A stretch of 64,000 nucleotides of DNA from Neisseria uirgultaei (GCF_962719845.1 NZ_CAUIYF010000001.1:124001-188000), one strand, 5' to 3'; shown: positions 14,956 to 23,548, numbered from the stretch's first letter. Notes: generated from the sequence alone by a model not told the origin. Translations and numbers: made by a program.

Positions 14956-15346
14956 CTGGCAACCGATTGCCATCATCGCGCTTGTCGGCACTCTCTTGGC
15001 TGTGTCGCACCATCAAGGCTATAAGTCGGCGTTTGCGAAGCAGCAGGCGGTCATCGACAAGATGGAAAAAGACAAAGCGCAAGCCCTGCTGTTGACGGCT
15101 CAAAACTATGCGCGTGAGCTGGAAAATGCGCGTGCGGAAGCTAAAAAATATGAAGTCAAGGCGCACGCTGTCGGCATGGCTTTGGCGAAAAAACAGGCGG
15201 AAGTCAGCCGTCTGAAAACGGAAAATAAAAAGGAAATCGAAAATGTCCTTACTCAAGACCGTAAAAATGCAAGCGGTAATTGTATTGACGGCTTTGGCCA
15301 TCACGGCCTGCAGCTCTACAACCGCGCCCTCGGCTACGGAAATTAA
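14927..15346 (+). CDS. Rz-like inner-membrane spanin
   Basis: N-terminal transmembrane segment (WQPIAIIALVGTLLAVSHH) followed by a long coiled coil (KAQALLLTAQNYARELENARAEAKKYE), the classical Rz layout. AGGAGG precedes the ATG. It overlaps the holin candidate by 29 bases and contains the start of the Rz1-like gene in another frame, as in lambda. The pair fuses inner and outer membranes in the last step of lysis. Confidence 0.8.
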   Translation: MNLVKLLANNWQPIAIIALVGTLLAVSHHQGYKSAFAKQQAVIDKMEKDKAQALLLTAQNYARELENARAEAKKYEVKAHAVGMALAKKQAEVSRLKTENKKEIENVLTQDRKNASGNCIDGFGHHGLQLYNRALGYGN

Positions 15347-15560
15347 GGTTGTCGAAAAGGCGGTCATGCCGACACCGCCTGCCGCATTGATGGTCGCGCC
15401 GGTACGCCCGAATCCGCCGAAAGACGGTAAGACGGCCACGCTGTTGGAACACGCCGCTGAGTTTGGCGGCTATGTGGCGGAGCTGGAAAACCAAAACGCA
15501 GCGTGGCGCGACTGGGCCAACAGTCAAGCGGAAGTTGACGGTTCGGAGGGCGCGCGATGA
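15243..15560 (+). CDS. Rz1-like outer-membrane spanin lipoprotein
   Basis: Starts inside the Rz-like gene in a different frame and extends 214 bases beyond it. MSLLKTVKMQAVIVLTALAITAC is a lipoprotein signal with lipobox ITAC, and the mature part is Pro-rich (MPTPPAALMVAPVRPNPP). Both are typical of Rz1. At 105 residues it is longer than lambda Rz1. Confidence 0.8.
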   Translation: MSLLKTVKMQAVIVLTALAITACSSTTAPSATEIKVVEKAVMPTPPAALMVAPVRPNPPKDGKTATLLEHAAEFGGYVAELENQNAAWRDWANSQAEVDGSEGAR

Positions 15561-15898
15561 CGACTTATCGTGAGTTGGTACAACGCACGGTCGCCTGCCG
15601 CCATGCGGATTTAGAGCTGGGATTGAGCCGCGCACGCGAGCAAGAGCCGTTTGTCATTCATGTTTCTGATTTGTTGGATAAGGCAGGCATTGAGTACGCG
15701 GTACGCATGGATAAGGATTTTCAGACGACGTTTAACCTTGAATATCCAAATACAAACTACGACACCTTTAAGCGTGTAGTTAGGCAGATGATTTCGGCGT
15801 ATTACTGCGTTTGTAATGATGGAGATGGACTCGAAATTTCCAGCAATCGCCCTGACTGCTACTCCGTCCGTATCGTATTCGGCGATGTGCCGGTTTAA
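15557..15898 (+). CDS. Unknown phage protein (113 aa)
   Basis: Start overlaps the Rz1 stop by ATGA. The sequence looks globular and soluble (HVSDLLDKAGIEYAVRMD … RVVRQMISAYYCVCNDGDG). No known family recognised. Its tight coupling to the lysis genes suggests co-expression. Confidence 0.6.
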   Translation: MTTYRELVQRTVACRHADLELGLSRAREQEPFVIHVSDLLDKAGIEYAVRMDKDFQTTFNLEYPNTNYDTFKRVVRQMISAYYCVCNDGDGLEISSNRPDCYSVRIVFGDVPV

Positions 15899-15909
15899 AG
15901 GGGTTTTAA

Positions 15910-16176
15910 ATGGACTTTGAATTTGGGTTTAAAACCCTGTGGCCGATTGCGACGGCGGCATTTTGGTTTTGGGTCAACGGCATTTCAGGCCGTCTGAAAG
16001 AGGCGGACAAGCGTATCGACGACCTTAAAGAGGAGCTGCACGCGGTCAAGCTCTCGTACCACACCAAGCAGGATGCCCAAGCCGACCGCAAAAATATCGC
16101 AGCGTCTTTGGAGCGCATCGAAAACAAGTTGGAAAAAGTAAACGAAAAACTGGACAGGAAAGCGGACAAATCATGA
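15910..16176 (+). CDS. Small membrane-anchored coiled-coil protein (DUF2730-like)
   Basis: N-terminal hydrophobic segment (LWPIATAAFWFWVNGI) and a coiled coil (RIDDLKEELHAVKLSYH … SLERIENKLEKVNEKLDRK). Similar short proteins, called DUF2730 in Mu-like phages, lie just upstream of the terminase genes. Function unknown. Confidence 0.65.
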   Translation: MDFEFGFKTLWPIATAAFWFWVNGISGRLKEADKRIDDLKEELHAVKLSYHTKQDAQADRKNIAASLERIENKLEKVNEKLDRKADKS

Positions 16177-16370
16177 GCGACCCGATTTTGGAAGCCTTGG
16201 CGCGTATCGAAGCCAAGCAGGATGACCTGCTTGCTAATCAGGCGCGCATGGACGAGGAATTGCAGCAAATCAAAAAAGACTGCAAGAAATCTGCGGCGGT
16301 CTATGGCGGTCTCGGCGGCGTGATTGTAACGACCGGCTGGGAACTGTTGCGAGCCAAGTTCGGAGGCTGA
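16173..16370 (+). CDS. Small coiled-coil/membrane protein (65 aa)
   Basis: Overlaps the previous gene by ATGA. A coiled coil (ILEALARIEAKQDDLLANQARMDEELQQIKKD) is followed by a glycine-rich hydrophobic tail (AAVYGGLGGVIVTTGW). Probably works with its neighbour. Function unknown. Confidence 0.6.
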   Translation: MSDPILEALARIEAKQDDLLANQARMDEELQQIKKDCKKSAAVYGGLGGVIVTTGWELLRAKFGG

Positions 16371-16371
16371 T

Positions 16372-16878
16372 ATGGCGCATCCGAAAGAAATCCGCGAAAA
16401 GCTGCGCCGGCTGTACGTCAGCGACGGGCAGACGCTCGAAATCGCGGCGATGATGTGCGAAATCCCGATTGCGACCGCCCGCAGCTGGAAACGCGCCGCC
16501 AAGGAGACCGGCGACGATTGGGACAAAGTGCGCGCCGCCTACACCTTGGCGGGCGGCGGCATCGAAGACTTGAGCCGCTCGCTGCTGGCGGGGTTTTTGG
16601 TGCAGTACCAATCGACGATGACGATGTTGCAAGACACGTCGGTCGAAGAGCTGATGCCGTCCGAACGCGCCAAACTGTTGGCGAGCCTGTCCGACGCGTT
16701 TACGAAAACCGTATCGGCCAATGCCCGCGTGATGCCGGAAACGTCAAAACTGGCGACGGCGATCGAGGTGTTGGAATTGTTCGGTGAAGTGGTCAAGGAG
16801 CGATACCCGCAACACTTGCAGGCTTTTGTCGAGCTGGTCGAGCCGCTGGGCGTGGAAATTGAAAAGAAATACAGATGA
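16372..16878 (+). CDS. DUF1804 protein, putative small terminase subunit
   Basis: N-terminal helix-turn-helix (EKLRRLYVSDGQTLEIAAMMCEIPIATARSWKRAA) followed by a helical domain. DUF1804 proteins (Mu gp27-like) directly precede the large terminase and are taken as the DNA-recognition subunit of the packaging motor. The 168-residue length fits. Confidence 0.8.
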   Translation: MAHPKEIREKLRRLYVSDGQTLEIAAMMCEIPIATARSWKRAAKETGDDWDKVRAAYTLAGGGIEDLSRSLLAGFLVQYQSTMTMLQDTSVEELMPSERAKLLASLSDAFTKTVSANARVMPETSKLATAIEVLELFGEVVKERYPQHLQAFVELVEPLGVEIEKKYR

Positions 16879-16896
16879 AGACAGAACGGTTCGGGC

Positions 16897-16916
16897 GTCG
16901 GATTCGAGAATCCGAC
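16897..16916. repeat. REP palindrome inside the prophage
   Basis: GTCGGATTCGAGAATCCGAC is a perfect palindromic stem, followed by CTAC. It matches the element at 41790-41809 in inverse orientation. It fills the only gap between the small and large terminase genes, so it entered the late operon after lysogeny or was carried in. Confidence 0.75.
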
Positions 16917-16939
16917 CTACAACTGCATAAGGTAATTAA

Positions 16940-18562
16940 ATGAAGTCCAAAGAGTTTTTAAAGTCGCTTGCCGAATATGCTGCCCAACTCCGCCAAATCA
17001 TTGAGGCGGAGGTGGACGGCTTCGACGCGTCGCCTGCCGCCATTGCCGAACGTCGGGCGAAGGTATTAGACCCGGTCAACGGTTACGAATATTTCGTGAA
17101 TACCTACTTCCCGCACTATGTCCGTTCGCCTGAAAAGTCGCTGCTGCATAAGTTTTTATTTTCCCGACTGCCCGAAATCTTGAGGTCGTCTGAAGGCATC
17201 AACGAGGCAACCGCCGCCCCGCGCGGCGAGGCGAAATCGACGCTGGTTACGCAACTGTTTACGCTTTGGTGCGTGGTGACGGGGCGAAAGCATTACGCGG
17301 TCATTGTGATGGACAGTATCGACCAGGCCTATCCCATGCTGGAGGCCATCAAGGCGGAGCTTGAGTTCAACCCGCGCCTTAAAACCGACTTTTCAGAGGC
17401 TTGCGGACAAGGACGCGTTTGGCAGGCGGGTACGGTGGTAACGGCAAACGAAGTCAAAATCCAAGTGGCAGGTAGCGGCAAAAAGCTGCATGGTTTGCGT
17501 CATGGCCCTTACCGTCCTGACTTAACTGTTTTGGACGATATTGAGAATGACGAGCAAGTCCGCAATCCCGAACAGCGCGACAAGCTCAATGCGTGGCTGA
17601 CTAAGACTGTATTGCCTTTGGGCGGGGTTGGTCAGAAATACGATGTGATTTATATCGGCACGATTTTGCATTACGACAGCGTACTGAACCGCACTTTGAA
17701 TAACCCGTTTTGGCACGGTATTAAGTTTAAGGCGATGAAACGCTGGCCCGACCGCATGGATTTGTGGGACCGCTGGGAGGAACTTTTCCGAAACGACGGC
17801 GAGACGGTGGCCGAGGCGTTTTATCAGGCAAACAAAGACGAGATGGAGCGCGGCGCGGTCACTTCTTGGGCGGCTCGCGGCGTGTTGGCACTGATGAAAA
17901 TCCGCGCCCGCGACGGTCATGCGACATTTGATTCGGAATATCAAAACGACCCTGTTGCCGGTGAAGCCGCGCCGTTTGCGAACAGCCTGAATTTTTGGGT
18001 CAACCGTGATTCTGATTGGATTTTTTATGGTGCTTGCGACCCGAGTTTGGGCAAGGCGGGCAACAGCCGCGATCCGTCTGCTTTGTGTATCGGCGGGTAC
18101 AACCGCCGCACGGGCGTGTTGGATGTGGTAGAGGCTCTGATTAAGAAACGCCTGCCGGACAAGATTATTTCCGACATTATCGAACTGCAACGCCGGTACC
18201 GCTGTGTGTTGTGGGGAATCGAGACGGTACAGTTTCAGGAGTTTTTGAAGACTGAGCTGGTCAAACGCGGTGCGGCTGCCGGTATCCCGATTCCGGCACG
18301 CGGTATCAAGCCTAGTGCAGACAAACTGCTCCGTATCGAGAGCCTGCAACCGTATATGCAAAACGGTCAAATCCGTTTACACGCCAGTCAAAGCACGCTG
18401 ATTGATCAATTCCGCCATTTTCCGATGGCAGACCATGACGACGGCCCTGATGCCGTGCATATGCTGTGGGGTTTGGTACAAAGCAGCGCGACTGTCGGCG
18501 GTTATATTGCTGTGCCTAGAGAGCACGGCTTGTCCGGACGGATGGGGAGCGGCGCATGGTAA
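16940..18562 (+). CDS. Terminase large subunit (Mu gp28-like)
   Basis: Packaging ATPase and nuclease. The 540-residue protein has a Walker A-like AAPRGEAKSTLV near residue 90, a Walker B segment LTVLDDIEND near residue 195 and a C-terminal RNase H-like nuclease (FYGACDPSLGK … LWGIETVQF … DHDDGPDAVHMLWGL). The acidic residues needed for the nuclease (D in ACDPS, E in IETV, D in DGPDA) are present. TAAGGT lies before the start. Confidence 0.93.
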   Translation: MKSKEFLKSLAEYAAQLRQIIEAEVDGFDASPAAIAERRAKVLDPVNGYEYFVNTYFPHYVRSPEKSLLHKFLFSRLPEILRSSEGINEATAAPRGEAKSTLVTQLFTLWCVVTGRKHYAVIVMDSIDQAYPMLEAIKAELEFNPRLKTDFSEACGQGRVWQAGTVVTANEVKIQVAGSGKKLHGLRHGPYRPDLTVLDDIENDEQVRNPEQRDKLNAWLTKTVLPLGGVGQKYDVIYIGTILHYDSVLNRTLNNPFWHGIKFKAMKRWPDRMDLWDRWEELFRNDGETVAEAFYQANKDEMERGAVTSWAARGVLALMKIRARDGHATFDSEYQNDPVAGEAAPFANSLNFWVNRDSDWIFYGACDPSLGKAGNSRDPSALCIGGYNRRTGVLDVVEALIKKRLPDKIISDIIELQRRYRCVLWGIETVQFQEFLKTELVKRGAAAGIPIPARGIKPSADKLLRIESLQPYMQNGQIRLHASQSTLIDQFRHFPMADHDDGPDAVHMLWGLVQSSATVGGYIAVPREHGLSGRMGSGAW

Positions 18563-18609
18563 AACTGACACGGGATACAGCCTGCTAAGGAGCGGCACGG
18601 CTGAAAATG

Positions 18610-18634
18610 GGGCAAGTTTGACTTGCCCTTTTTT
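18610..18634 (+). terminator. Terminator-like hairpin between terminase and portal genes
   Basis: GGGCAAGT and ACTTGCCC form a perfect 8 bp stem with a TTG loop, followed by T6. The portal ATG is only six bases further on and has no visible ribosome site. It may act as an attenuator or sit as a processing site in the late message. Confidence 0.7.
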
Positions 18635-18639
18635 ACGTC

Positions 18640-20193
18640 ATGAAAAACCTACTCCGTGCGTTGTTTAGTAAAGCCGCACCTAAAACGCCCGATAAACAAT
18701 CCCAAACGGCGGATATCGTTAAAAACCGCACTACCCACGAGCATCCGAGCAAAGGTCTGACTCCGCAGTCGCTCCATCGGATTTTGGAGGATGCCGAAAA
18801 CGGTGATATTCAGGCGCAGTCAGAACTCTTTGTCGATATTGAGGAGAAGGACGGCCATATCTTTTCGGAGATGAGCAAGCGCAAACGCGCGGTGATCGGC
18901 TTGGATTGGAATATTGTTCCGCCTCCGAACAGCAGCGAATCGGAACGAAAGTTGGCCGAAGAGGTTGATGGCTGGCTCAATCAGATGACCGATTTAGAGG
19001 ATATGATGTTTGACCTTTTGGACGCGATCGGACACGGCTTCTCCTGCGTGGAAATCGAATGGGAAAACCTTGGTTCGTTATGGTTGCCCAAGGCATTCCA
19101 TCATCGTCCGCAGGCTTGGTTTAAAGTCAATGCGATGGATGGGGTGTTGCTGCGCAAAGACGGCAATCCTGATGGCGAAAAACTGTGGGATTTAGGCTGG
19201 ATTGTCCATAAGCACCGCTGCCGTTCGGGTATTTTGGCAAGAAGCGGTTTGATGCGCACGCTGGTGTGGCCTTATTTGTTCAAGAATTACTCGGTGCGTG
19301 ATTTGGCCGAATTTTTGGAGATTTACGGCCTGCCTACCCGAATCGGTAAATATGCCTCCGGTGCGGACGACAAAGATAAGCTCACCCTTTTGAATGCGGT
19401 GCGCGAAATCGGCCATAACGCGGCGGGCATTATTCCTGAAACCATGCAGATTGAGCTGCTCAACGCGGCCAATGGCAGCGCGGACCCGTTTCAGGCAATG
19501 ATCGATTGGGCAGATAAAACCTCTTCAAAGGCGATTTTAGGCGGCACGCTGACCAGTCAGGCAGACGGTAAGACTGCCACTAATGCGCTGGGGAAAGTCC
19601 ATAACGAGGTGCGCCATGATTTGCTGGTATCCGATGCCAAGCAACTGGCCGGCACATTGACGCGCCAATTGATCCTGCCATTGTTGCAGCTCAATAAAGG
19701 CAATGTCGATGTTTCACGTCTGCCGCGCTTTGTGTTCGATACGCAATTACCCGAAGATTTGATGGTGTATTCGGAGTCTTTGCCTAAGTTGGTGGAAATC
19801 GGCATGAAGATTCCGTTGTCGTGGGCGCAGGAAAAATTGGCCATTCCTTTGGCTTCCGAAGACGAGTCGGTATTGGCTTTTCAAACAGATGTTAAAACGG
19901 ATTTAAAAAGTGCTCCGTTAAGCTACCGCCGTGTGGCTTTGAGTAAATCGGGCGAGATTGTCGGCGCGGCGCAGGCGGATTTAGACAATGCGGACTTGAG
20001 CAAGGTGGCCTTGCCGGAAATGATTGAGCCGTTTTTACGCGGCTTAGGCCAGGCTTTGGCCGAGGGCGACAGTTATGAGGATGTGCAGGAGCGCCTGTTG
20101 CGCGTTTATCCCGAGCTGACTGCCGGGCAATTTCAGACGGCCTTGGCGCGTGTGGTTTTTGTGTCGGACTTATGGGGACGGATGAATGGCTGA
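18640..20193 (+). CDS. Portal protein (DUF935, Mu gp29-like)
   Basis: Forms the dodecameric ring through which DNA enters the head. The 517-residue sequence carries DUF935 features: RILEDAENGDIQAQSELFVDIEEKDGHI, KRKRAVIGLDWNIVPP, and GHGFSCVEIEW. The C-terminal 70 residues, after the conserved portal body, are acidic and helical. It overlaps the MuF gene by eight bases. Confidence 0.93.
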   Translation: MKNLLRALFSKAAPKTPDKQSQTADIVKNRTTHEHPSKGLTPQSLHRILEDAENGDIQAQSELFVDIEEKDGHIFSEMSKRKRAVIGLDWNIVPPPNSSESERKLAEEVDGWLNQMTDLEDMMFDLLDAIGHGFSCVEIEWENLGSLWLPKAFHHRPQAWFKVNAMDGVLLRKDGNPDGEKLWDLGWIVHKHRCRSGILARSGLMRTLVWPYLFKNYSVRDLAEFLEIYGLPTRIGKYASGADDKDKLTLLNAVREIGHNAAGIIPETMQIELLNAANGSADPFQAMIDWADKTSSKAILGGTLTSQADGKTATNALGKVHNEVRHDLLVSDAKQLAGTLTRQLILPLLQLNKGNVDVSRLPRFVFDTQLPEDLMVYSESLPKLVEIGMKIPLSWAQEKLAIPLASEDESVLAFQTDVKTDLKSAPLSYRRVALSKSGEIVGAAQADLDNADLSKVALPEMIEPFLRGLGQALAEGDSYEDVQERLLRVYPELTAGQFQTALARVVFVSDLWGRMNG

Positions 20194-21532
20194 TTTGAGC
20201 TACGCATTCGGCCTTGAGCCTGAACAGGCCGTCAAGTATTTTGAGGGGCTGGGCTTTAATGTGCCGCCCGATTGGAAAGTAACGTGGAACGAAGCGCAGG
20301 CTAAGGCACGGGCGATTGCGGGCATTCACAAGCAGGATATTGCCGCGCAAATCCACGGTGCTTTGTACGAGAGCCTGAAAAACGGTACGTCATTTGAGAA
20401 ATTCCGTGATGATGTGGCAGGCCGTCTGAAACAGCATGATTGGCAGCTGCTGAAAGATGGAGACATTGTGAATGTTGACACCGGCGAAGTAGATGGTAAA
20501 GGCATCACGCGGCATCGACTGGAAACCATTTTCCGTACGCAAATGCAGTCGGCCTATATGGCCGGGCATTGGCAGGCTCTTGAAGATGGTCGGGATGATG
20601 CGCCGTGGCTGCAATACTCGGCCATTTTGGACAGCCGCACCCGGCAGAGCCACGCTGCGGCGCATGGTGCGGTGTATCACATCGACGACCCGTTTTGGGA
20701 TTACTTCTACCCGCCCAACGGCTTCAACTGCCGCTGTACCGTACGGGCGTTTTCAGACCGTGATTTGAAGCGGCGCAATCTGCTGCCGCAAAAGGCACAA
20801 CTGGAAGATACGGAAGTGGTAGTCAACCGCAAGGGCGACACCCGCTCGGCCAAGGCAGTGAAGCTGGCCGACGGCAGCCGCTTTTATACTGATGCAGGTT
20901 TTCAGAACAATGTGGGTAAAAGCCATTTGGCCAACTTGGGGCAATTGCAGATGCAGCGTGCAGTGGAACTGCCGCCGAAGCTGGCAAGCGTGGCGATTCA
21001 GACGGCCTTAAAACAGCCCGATTTGATGCGGGCGGTGTCGCAACAGGCGGCGCAAATGGTGCGGCGGGTAGATGCGGAAAAAGTAGCGCGCGGGAAAACG
21101 CTGTATGTGGGCGCATTGACCCTACCCGTGTTAGATGCATTGGCGGTAAGGCAAATCTATCCGCAATCCGCCGTGATTTCGATGAGCGACGAACGGGTAT
21201 TGCACGCTTTGCGCGACAAGAAGGTCAAGCCGCTGCCGGTGTCATTTTGGGAGCAGATACCCGAACTGCTGCAAGAACCGGAGCAGATTTTATTAGGCAA
21301 GGCGGGACGAAATGACGATGCCAAACAGTTTTTGGCATTTGTGTATCCGCTGCCGGCAGGCAAAGGGAAGCTGGTGGTAACGCTGGACTATGATGTGAAA
21401 ACCCGACATCCGTTTACAGGTAAGAAAGAACATCTGACCTTGAATATGGTCAACACCGGCATGATTGCCGAAACGGATAAACAGGTGGATAGCTTACTGT
21501 ACGGGTATGAAACAATATGGAAAAAGCCATAA
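20186..21532 (+). CDS. MuF-type head morphogenesis protein with toxin-like C-terminal domain
   Basis: Residues 1-200 are the Mu gp30 (MuF, minor head) domain, with the typical FRTQMQSAYMAGHWQAL, SRTRQSHAAAHGAVYH and PPNGFNCRCTVRAFS. From about residue 310 an added domain follows (VISMSDERVLHALRDKK … LLQEPEQILLGKAGR … LNMVNTGMIAETDKQVDS). Its pattern resembles the phage Barnase/EndoU/ColicinE5-like nuclease domains found on MuF proteins described as phage polymorphic toxins. Toxicity is inference; no immunity gene is obvious directly downstream. Confidence 0.88.
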   Translation: MADLSYAFGLEPEQAVKYFEGLGFNVPPDWKVTWNEAQAKARAIAGIHKQDIAAQIHGALYESLKNGTSFEKFRDDVAGRLKQHDWQLLKDGDIVNVDTGEVDGKGITRHRLETIFRTQMQSAYMAGHWQALEDGRDDAPWLQYSAILDSRTRQSHAAAHGAVYHIDDPFWDYFYPPNGFNCRCTVRAFSDRDLKRRNLLPQKAQLEDTEVVVNRKGDTRSAKAVKLADGSRFYTDAGFQNNVGKSHLANLGQLQMQRAVELPPKLASVAIQTALKQPDLMRAVSQQAAQMVRRVDAEKVARGKTLYVGALTLPVLDALAVRQIYPQSAVISMSDERVLHALRDKKVKPLPVSFWEQIPELLQEPEQILLGKAGRNDDAKQFLAFVYPLPAGKGKLVVTLDYDVKTRHPFTGKKEHLTLNMVNTGMIAETDKQVDSLLYGYETIWKKP

Positions 21533-21537
21533 AACTC

Positions 21538-21761
21538 TTTGCCTGATTCGAACAGGATAATACGCGACACGGTAACGTGGCCGTAACCTTTCCAGTAGGA
21601 AACCCGAGTTTTACGGCATTAAGGACAATATACTGATGGGGAGAAATAACCAAGTTGGCGGCTTTGCCTGATTCGAACAGGATAAAACAGCGGATAAACC
21701 ACCGAGGCCATTCCAGTTGGCGACCCGCCGTCAACTTGGCTTTAAGGATAATATACTGATG
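21538..21761 (+). repeat. Tandemly duplicated structured leader before the gpG gene
   Basis: Two copies of a roughly 100-nt element (21537-21636 and 21662-21761). Each begins CTTTGCCTGATTCGAACAG, has a central CCAGTnGG..ACCCG hairpin whose stems differ but stay paired, and ends TTAAGGAyAATATACTGATG. The second ATG is the start of gpG. The first ATG opens an 11-codon peptide (MGRNNQVGGFA) that stops inside copy 2. The conserved ends with covarying middles suggest a functional RNA or a translational control element. Confidence 0.65.
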
Positions 21762-22253
21762 ATTGAGATAAAAATCAACACAGACGCACTGCAAAGCACC
21801 TTAAATACCATTGCTCAACGTACAAGCAACACCCGGCCATTGATGACGCAGCTTGCCCGCATCATGCGTAATGCCGTGCTGGACAACTTCGAGGCAGGCG
21901 GCCGCCCCGCGTGGGCTCCGCGCAAGTATCCGTCCGCGCGTGAAGGATCGGGGCTGTTGCAGGCCAGTGGGCGTTTGCGCAATTCGATTACGCAGAACAG
22001 TACGGCCACGGAAGCCGTGGTCGGTACCAATGTGGAATATGCGGCCATTCATCACTTCGGCGGACAAACTGCACCGCATACGATATTGCCAAAAAACGGC
22101 AAAGCCTTAAAATTCGGCGGACGGTTTGCCAAACGCGTCAATCACCCCGGCAGTAAGATTCCCGCACGTCCGTTTATGGTTCTCCAACCTGACGACGAAC
22201 AGGCTTTAGTTGATGCGGTAAATGATTATTTGGATGCCGCTCTCGGCAATTAA
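21759..22253 (+). CDS. Virion morphogenesis protein (Mu gpG-like)
   Basis: 164 residues, phage virion morphogenesis family (Mu G, head-tail joining or tail completion). The conserved block RNAVLDNFEAGGRPAWAPRK is near residue 35 and VEYAAIHHFGG…PARPFMVL follows in the second half. Start at 21759 is chosen because AAGGATAAT lies upstream and the family begins near here; an ATG at 21717 would include part of the leader element. Confidence 0.88.
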   Translation: MIEIKINTDALQSTLNTIAQRTSNTRPLMTQLARIMRNAVLDNFEAGGRPAWAPRKYPSAREGSGLLQASGRLRNSITQNSTATEAVVGTNVEYAAIHHFGGQTAPHTILPKNGKALKFGGRFAKRVNHPGSKIPARPFMVLQPDDEQALVDAVNDYLDAALGN

Positions 22254-22256
22254 AAC

Positions 22257-22290
22257 AAAAACCGTCTGAAATTGCACACAGACGGCTTTT
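22257..22290 (+). terminator. Terminator after gpG gene
   Basis: AAAACCGTCTGAA and CACAGACGGCTTTT make a hairpin with T tail. Confidence 0.75.
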
Positions 22291-22452
22291 ATACACCTTT
22301 CCCTTATCTACCCTTTCCCGAAACGTTTAAATCAATCTGCGAGGGGCTTAAAAGGCTTCTGAAACGGTTTTAAACATACTCTCTTTTCCATTCTCCGCCA
22401 TTTCTCATTTTTATCCCTTACTGACAGTGATTCAGCCTCTTGTGCCGGCTTG
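22291..22452 (+). other. Leader before the head protease gene
   Basis: About 160 bp without a gene. It is rich in pyrimidines, with CCTTTCCC and CTCTCTTTTCC stretches. No consensus promoter or clear ribosome site was found. It follows a terminator, so a promoter for the head operon should be here or transcription reads through. Confidence 0.4.
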
Positions 22453-23526
22453 ATGGCGCATCATTCGGCAATGGATACAAAAACCTTTCTTGCCGCCTTA
22501 TCTGCCGCCAAAGTCGGAGATACGGACGGCCTAATCAAAATCGTACCCAAAGGTCAATTTGCACCGGTTGACGGACGCACCGATACAGGCGTGGCGCACT
22601 GGACGATGACTGCCGATTTGGCACGGCAAATCATTGCCGCTTTTGATGCCGGACAAACAGACCTTGTTGTGGACTACGAACACGCCACATTGAAAGCCGC
22701 AGAAACCGGACAGCAAAATCCTGCCGCCGGTTGGATCAGCAAATATGTGTGGGATGACGATCGCGGTCTGATGGGCGAAGTGAAATGGACACAACGCGCA
22801 AAAGACATGATAGACAGCGGCGAATACCGCTATCTGTCGCCGGTTCTCGAATACGACACATTGGGCAATGTGCGCGGGCTGCACAGTGTGGCGTTGACCA
22901 ATTCGCCTGCGCTGGACGGCATGGCTCTGGCTGCATTGAGCCGCCAAAACTCTATCAACCCCAAACAGGAAACCAGTATGAACAAGGAAGCTTTAATCAA
23001 GCTCTTGGGCTTGGCGGCAGATGCCGACGATAAAGCCATTGAAGCGGCTTTGGCCGAAGCACAGGAAAAGCTGGGCGGTAAAACGCTGGCCGAAGCACTG
23101 GCCGAACACAAAAACGAACCGCAAGGCGGCGAAGGCGGTAAAGGCGATGCCGGCAAGCCCGAAGATAATCCGCAAGAAGGTAATGCCGACAACGGCGAAG
23201 TTGCCGAACTGAAAGCCCAAGTGGCTGCGTTGAGCAAGAAAGTGATTGCAATGGAAGTGAGCGGTACTTCAGACGGCCTGATCCGTGCCGCTCTTTCAGA
23301 CGGCCGCCTGCTGCCGCATCAAGAAGCATCGGCACGACAATTGGCTGCCAAAGACCCAGAGGCATTTAAGAATCTGATGGAAGGCAGTTTGAAATTGGCC
23401 GCGTTGAGCAAAACACAAACCGGTGGCAAAGGCGCGGATGGCGGTGAGCCTGCGTTGACTCCGGAAGAAATCGAAGTGGCCAAGCAATTGGGTATTTCGG
23501 CCGCAGATTATCAAAAAGCCAAATAA
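22453..23526 (+). CDS. Mu gpI-like prohead protease with scaffold domain
   Basis: N-terminal half is the Mu protease domain (LIKIVPKGQFAPVDGR … IIAAFDAGQTDLVVDYEHAT … AAGWISKYVWDDDRGLMGEVKWT … YRYLSPVL). The C-terminal half is a charged, Ala/Glu/Lys-rich scaffold. The protease matures the prohead. The exact start is uncertain: ATG at 22453 and ATG at 22471 are both possible, and neither has a strong ribosome site. Confidence 0.88.
   Translation: MAHHSAMDTKTFLAALSAAKVGDTDGLIKIVPKGQFAPVDGRTDTGVAHWTMTADLARQIIAAFDAGQTDLVVDYEHATLKAAETGQQNPAAGWISKYVWDDDRGLMGEVKWTQRAKDMIDSGEYRYLSPVLEYDTLGNVRGLHSVALTNSPALDGMALAALSRQNSINPKQETSMNKEALIKLLGLAADADDKAIEAALAEAQEKLGGKTLAEALAEHKNEPQGGEGGKGDAGKPEDNPQEGNADNGEVAELKAQVAALSKKVIAMEVSGTSDGLIRAALSDGRLLPHQEASARQLAAKDPEAFKNLMEGSLKLAALSKTQTGGKGADGGEPALTPEEIEVAKQLGISAADYQKAK
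22978..23526 (+). CDS. Internal scaffold protein (Mu gpZ-like), nested start
   Basis: An in-frame ATG at 22978 is preceded by CAGGAAACCAGT, a better ribosome site than that of the full gene. It would release the 182-residue C-terminal scaffold (MNKEALIKLLGLAADADDKA …) on its own. Mu makes its scaffold Z in just this way from within gene I. Separate translation is inferred. Confidence 0.65.
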   Translation: MNKEALIKLLGLAADADDKAIEAALAEAQEKLGGKTLAEALAEHKNEPQGGEGGKGDAGKPEDNPQEGNADNGEVAELKAQVAALSKKVIAMEVSGTSDGLIRAALSDGRLLPHQEASARQLAAKDPEAFKNLMEGSLKLAALSKTQTGGKGADGGEPALTPEEIEVAKQLGISAADYQKAK

Positions 23527-23548
23527 GGCTTTAAACAAGGATTAAACC

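Noticed and set aside
21545..21562. tRNA gene suggested by CCTGATTCGAACAGG
   Set aside because: Only a T-loop-like hairpin is present; no acceptor stem, anticodon arm or CCA context can be folded.
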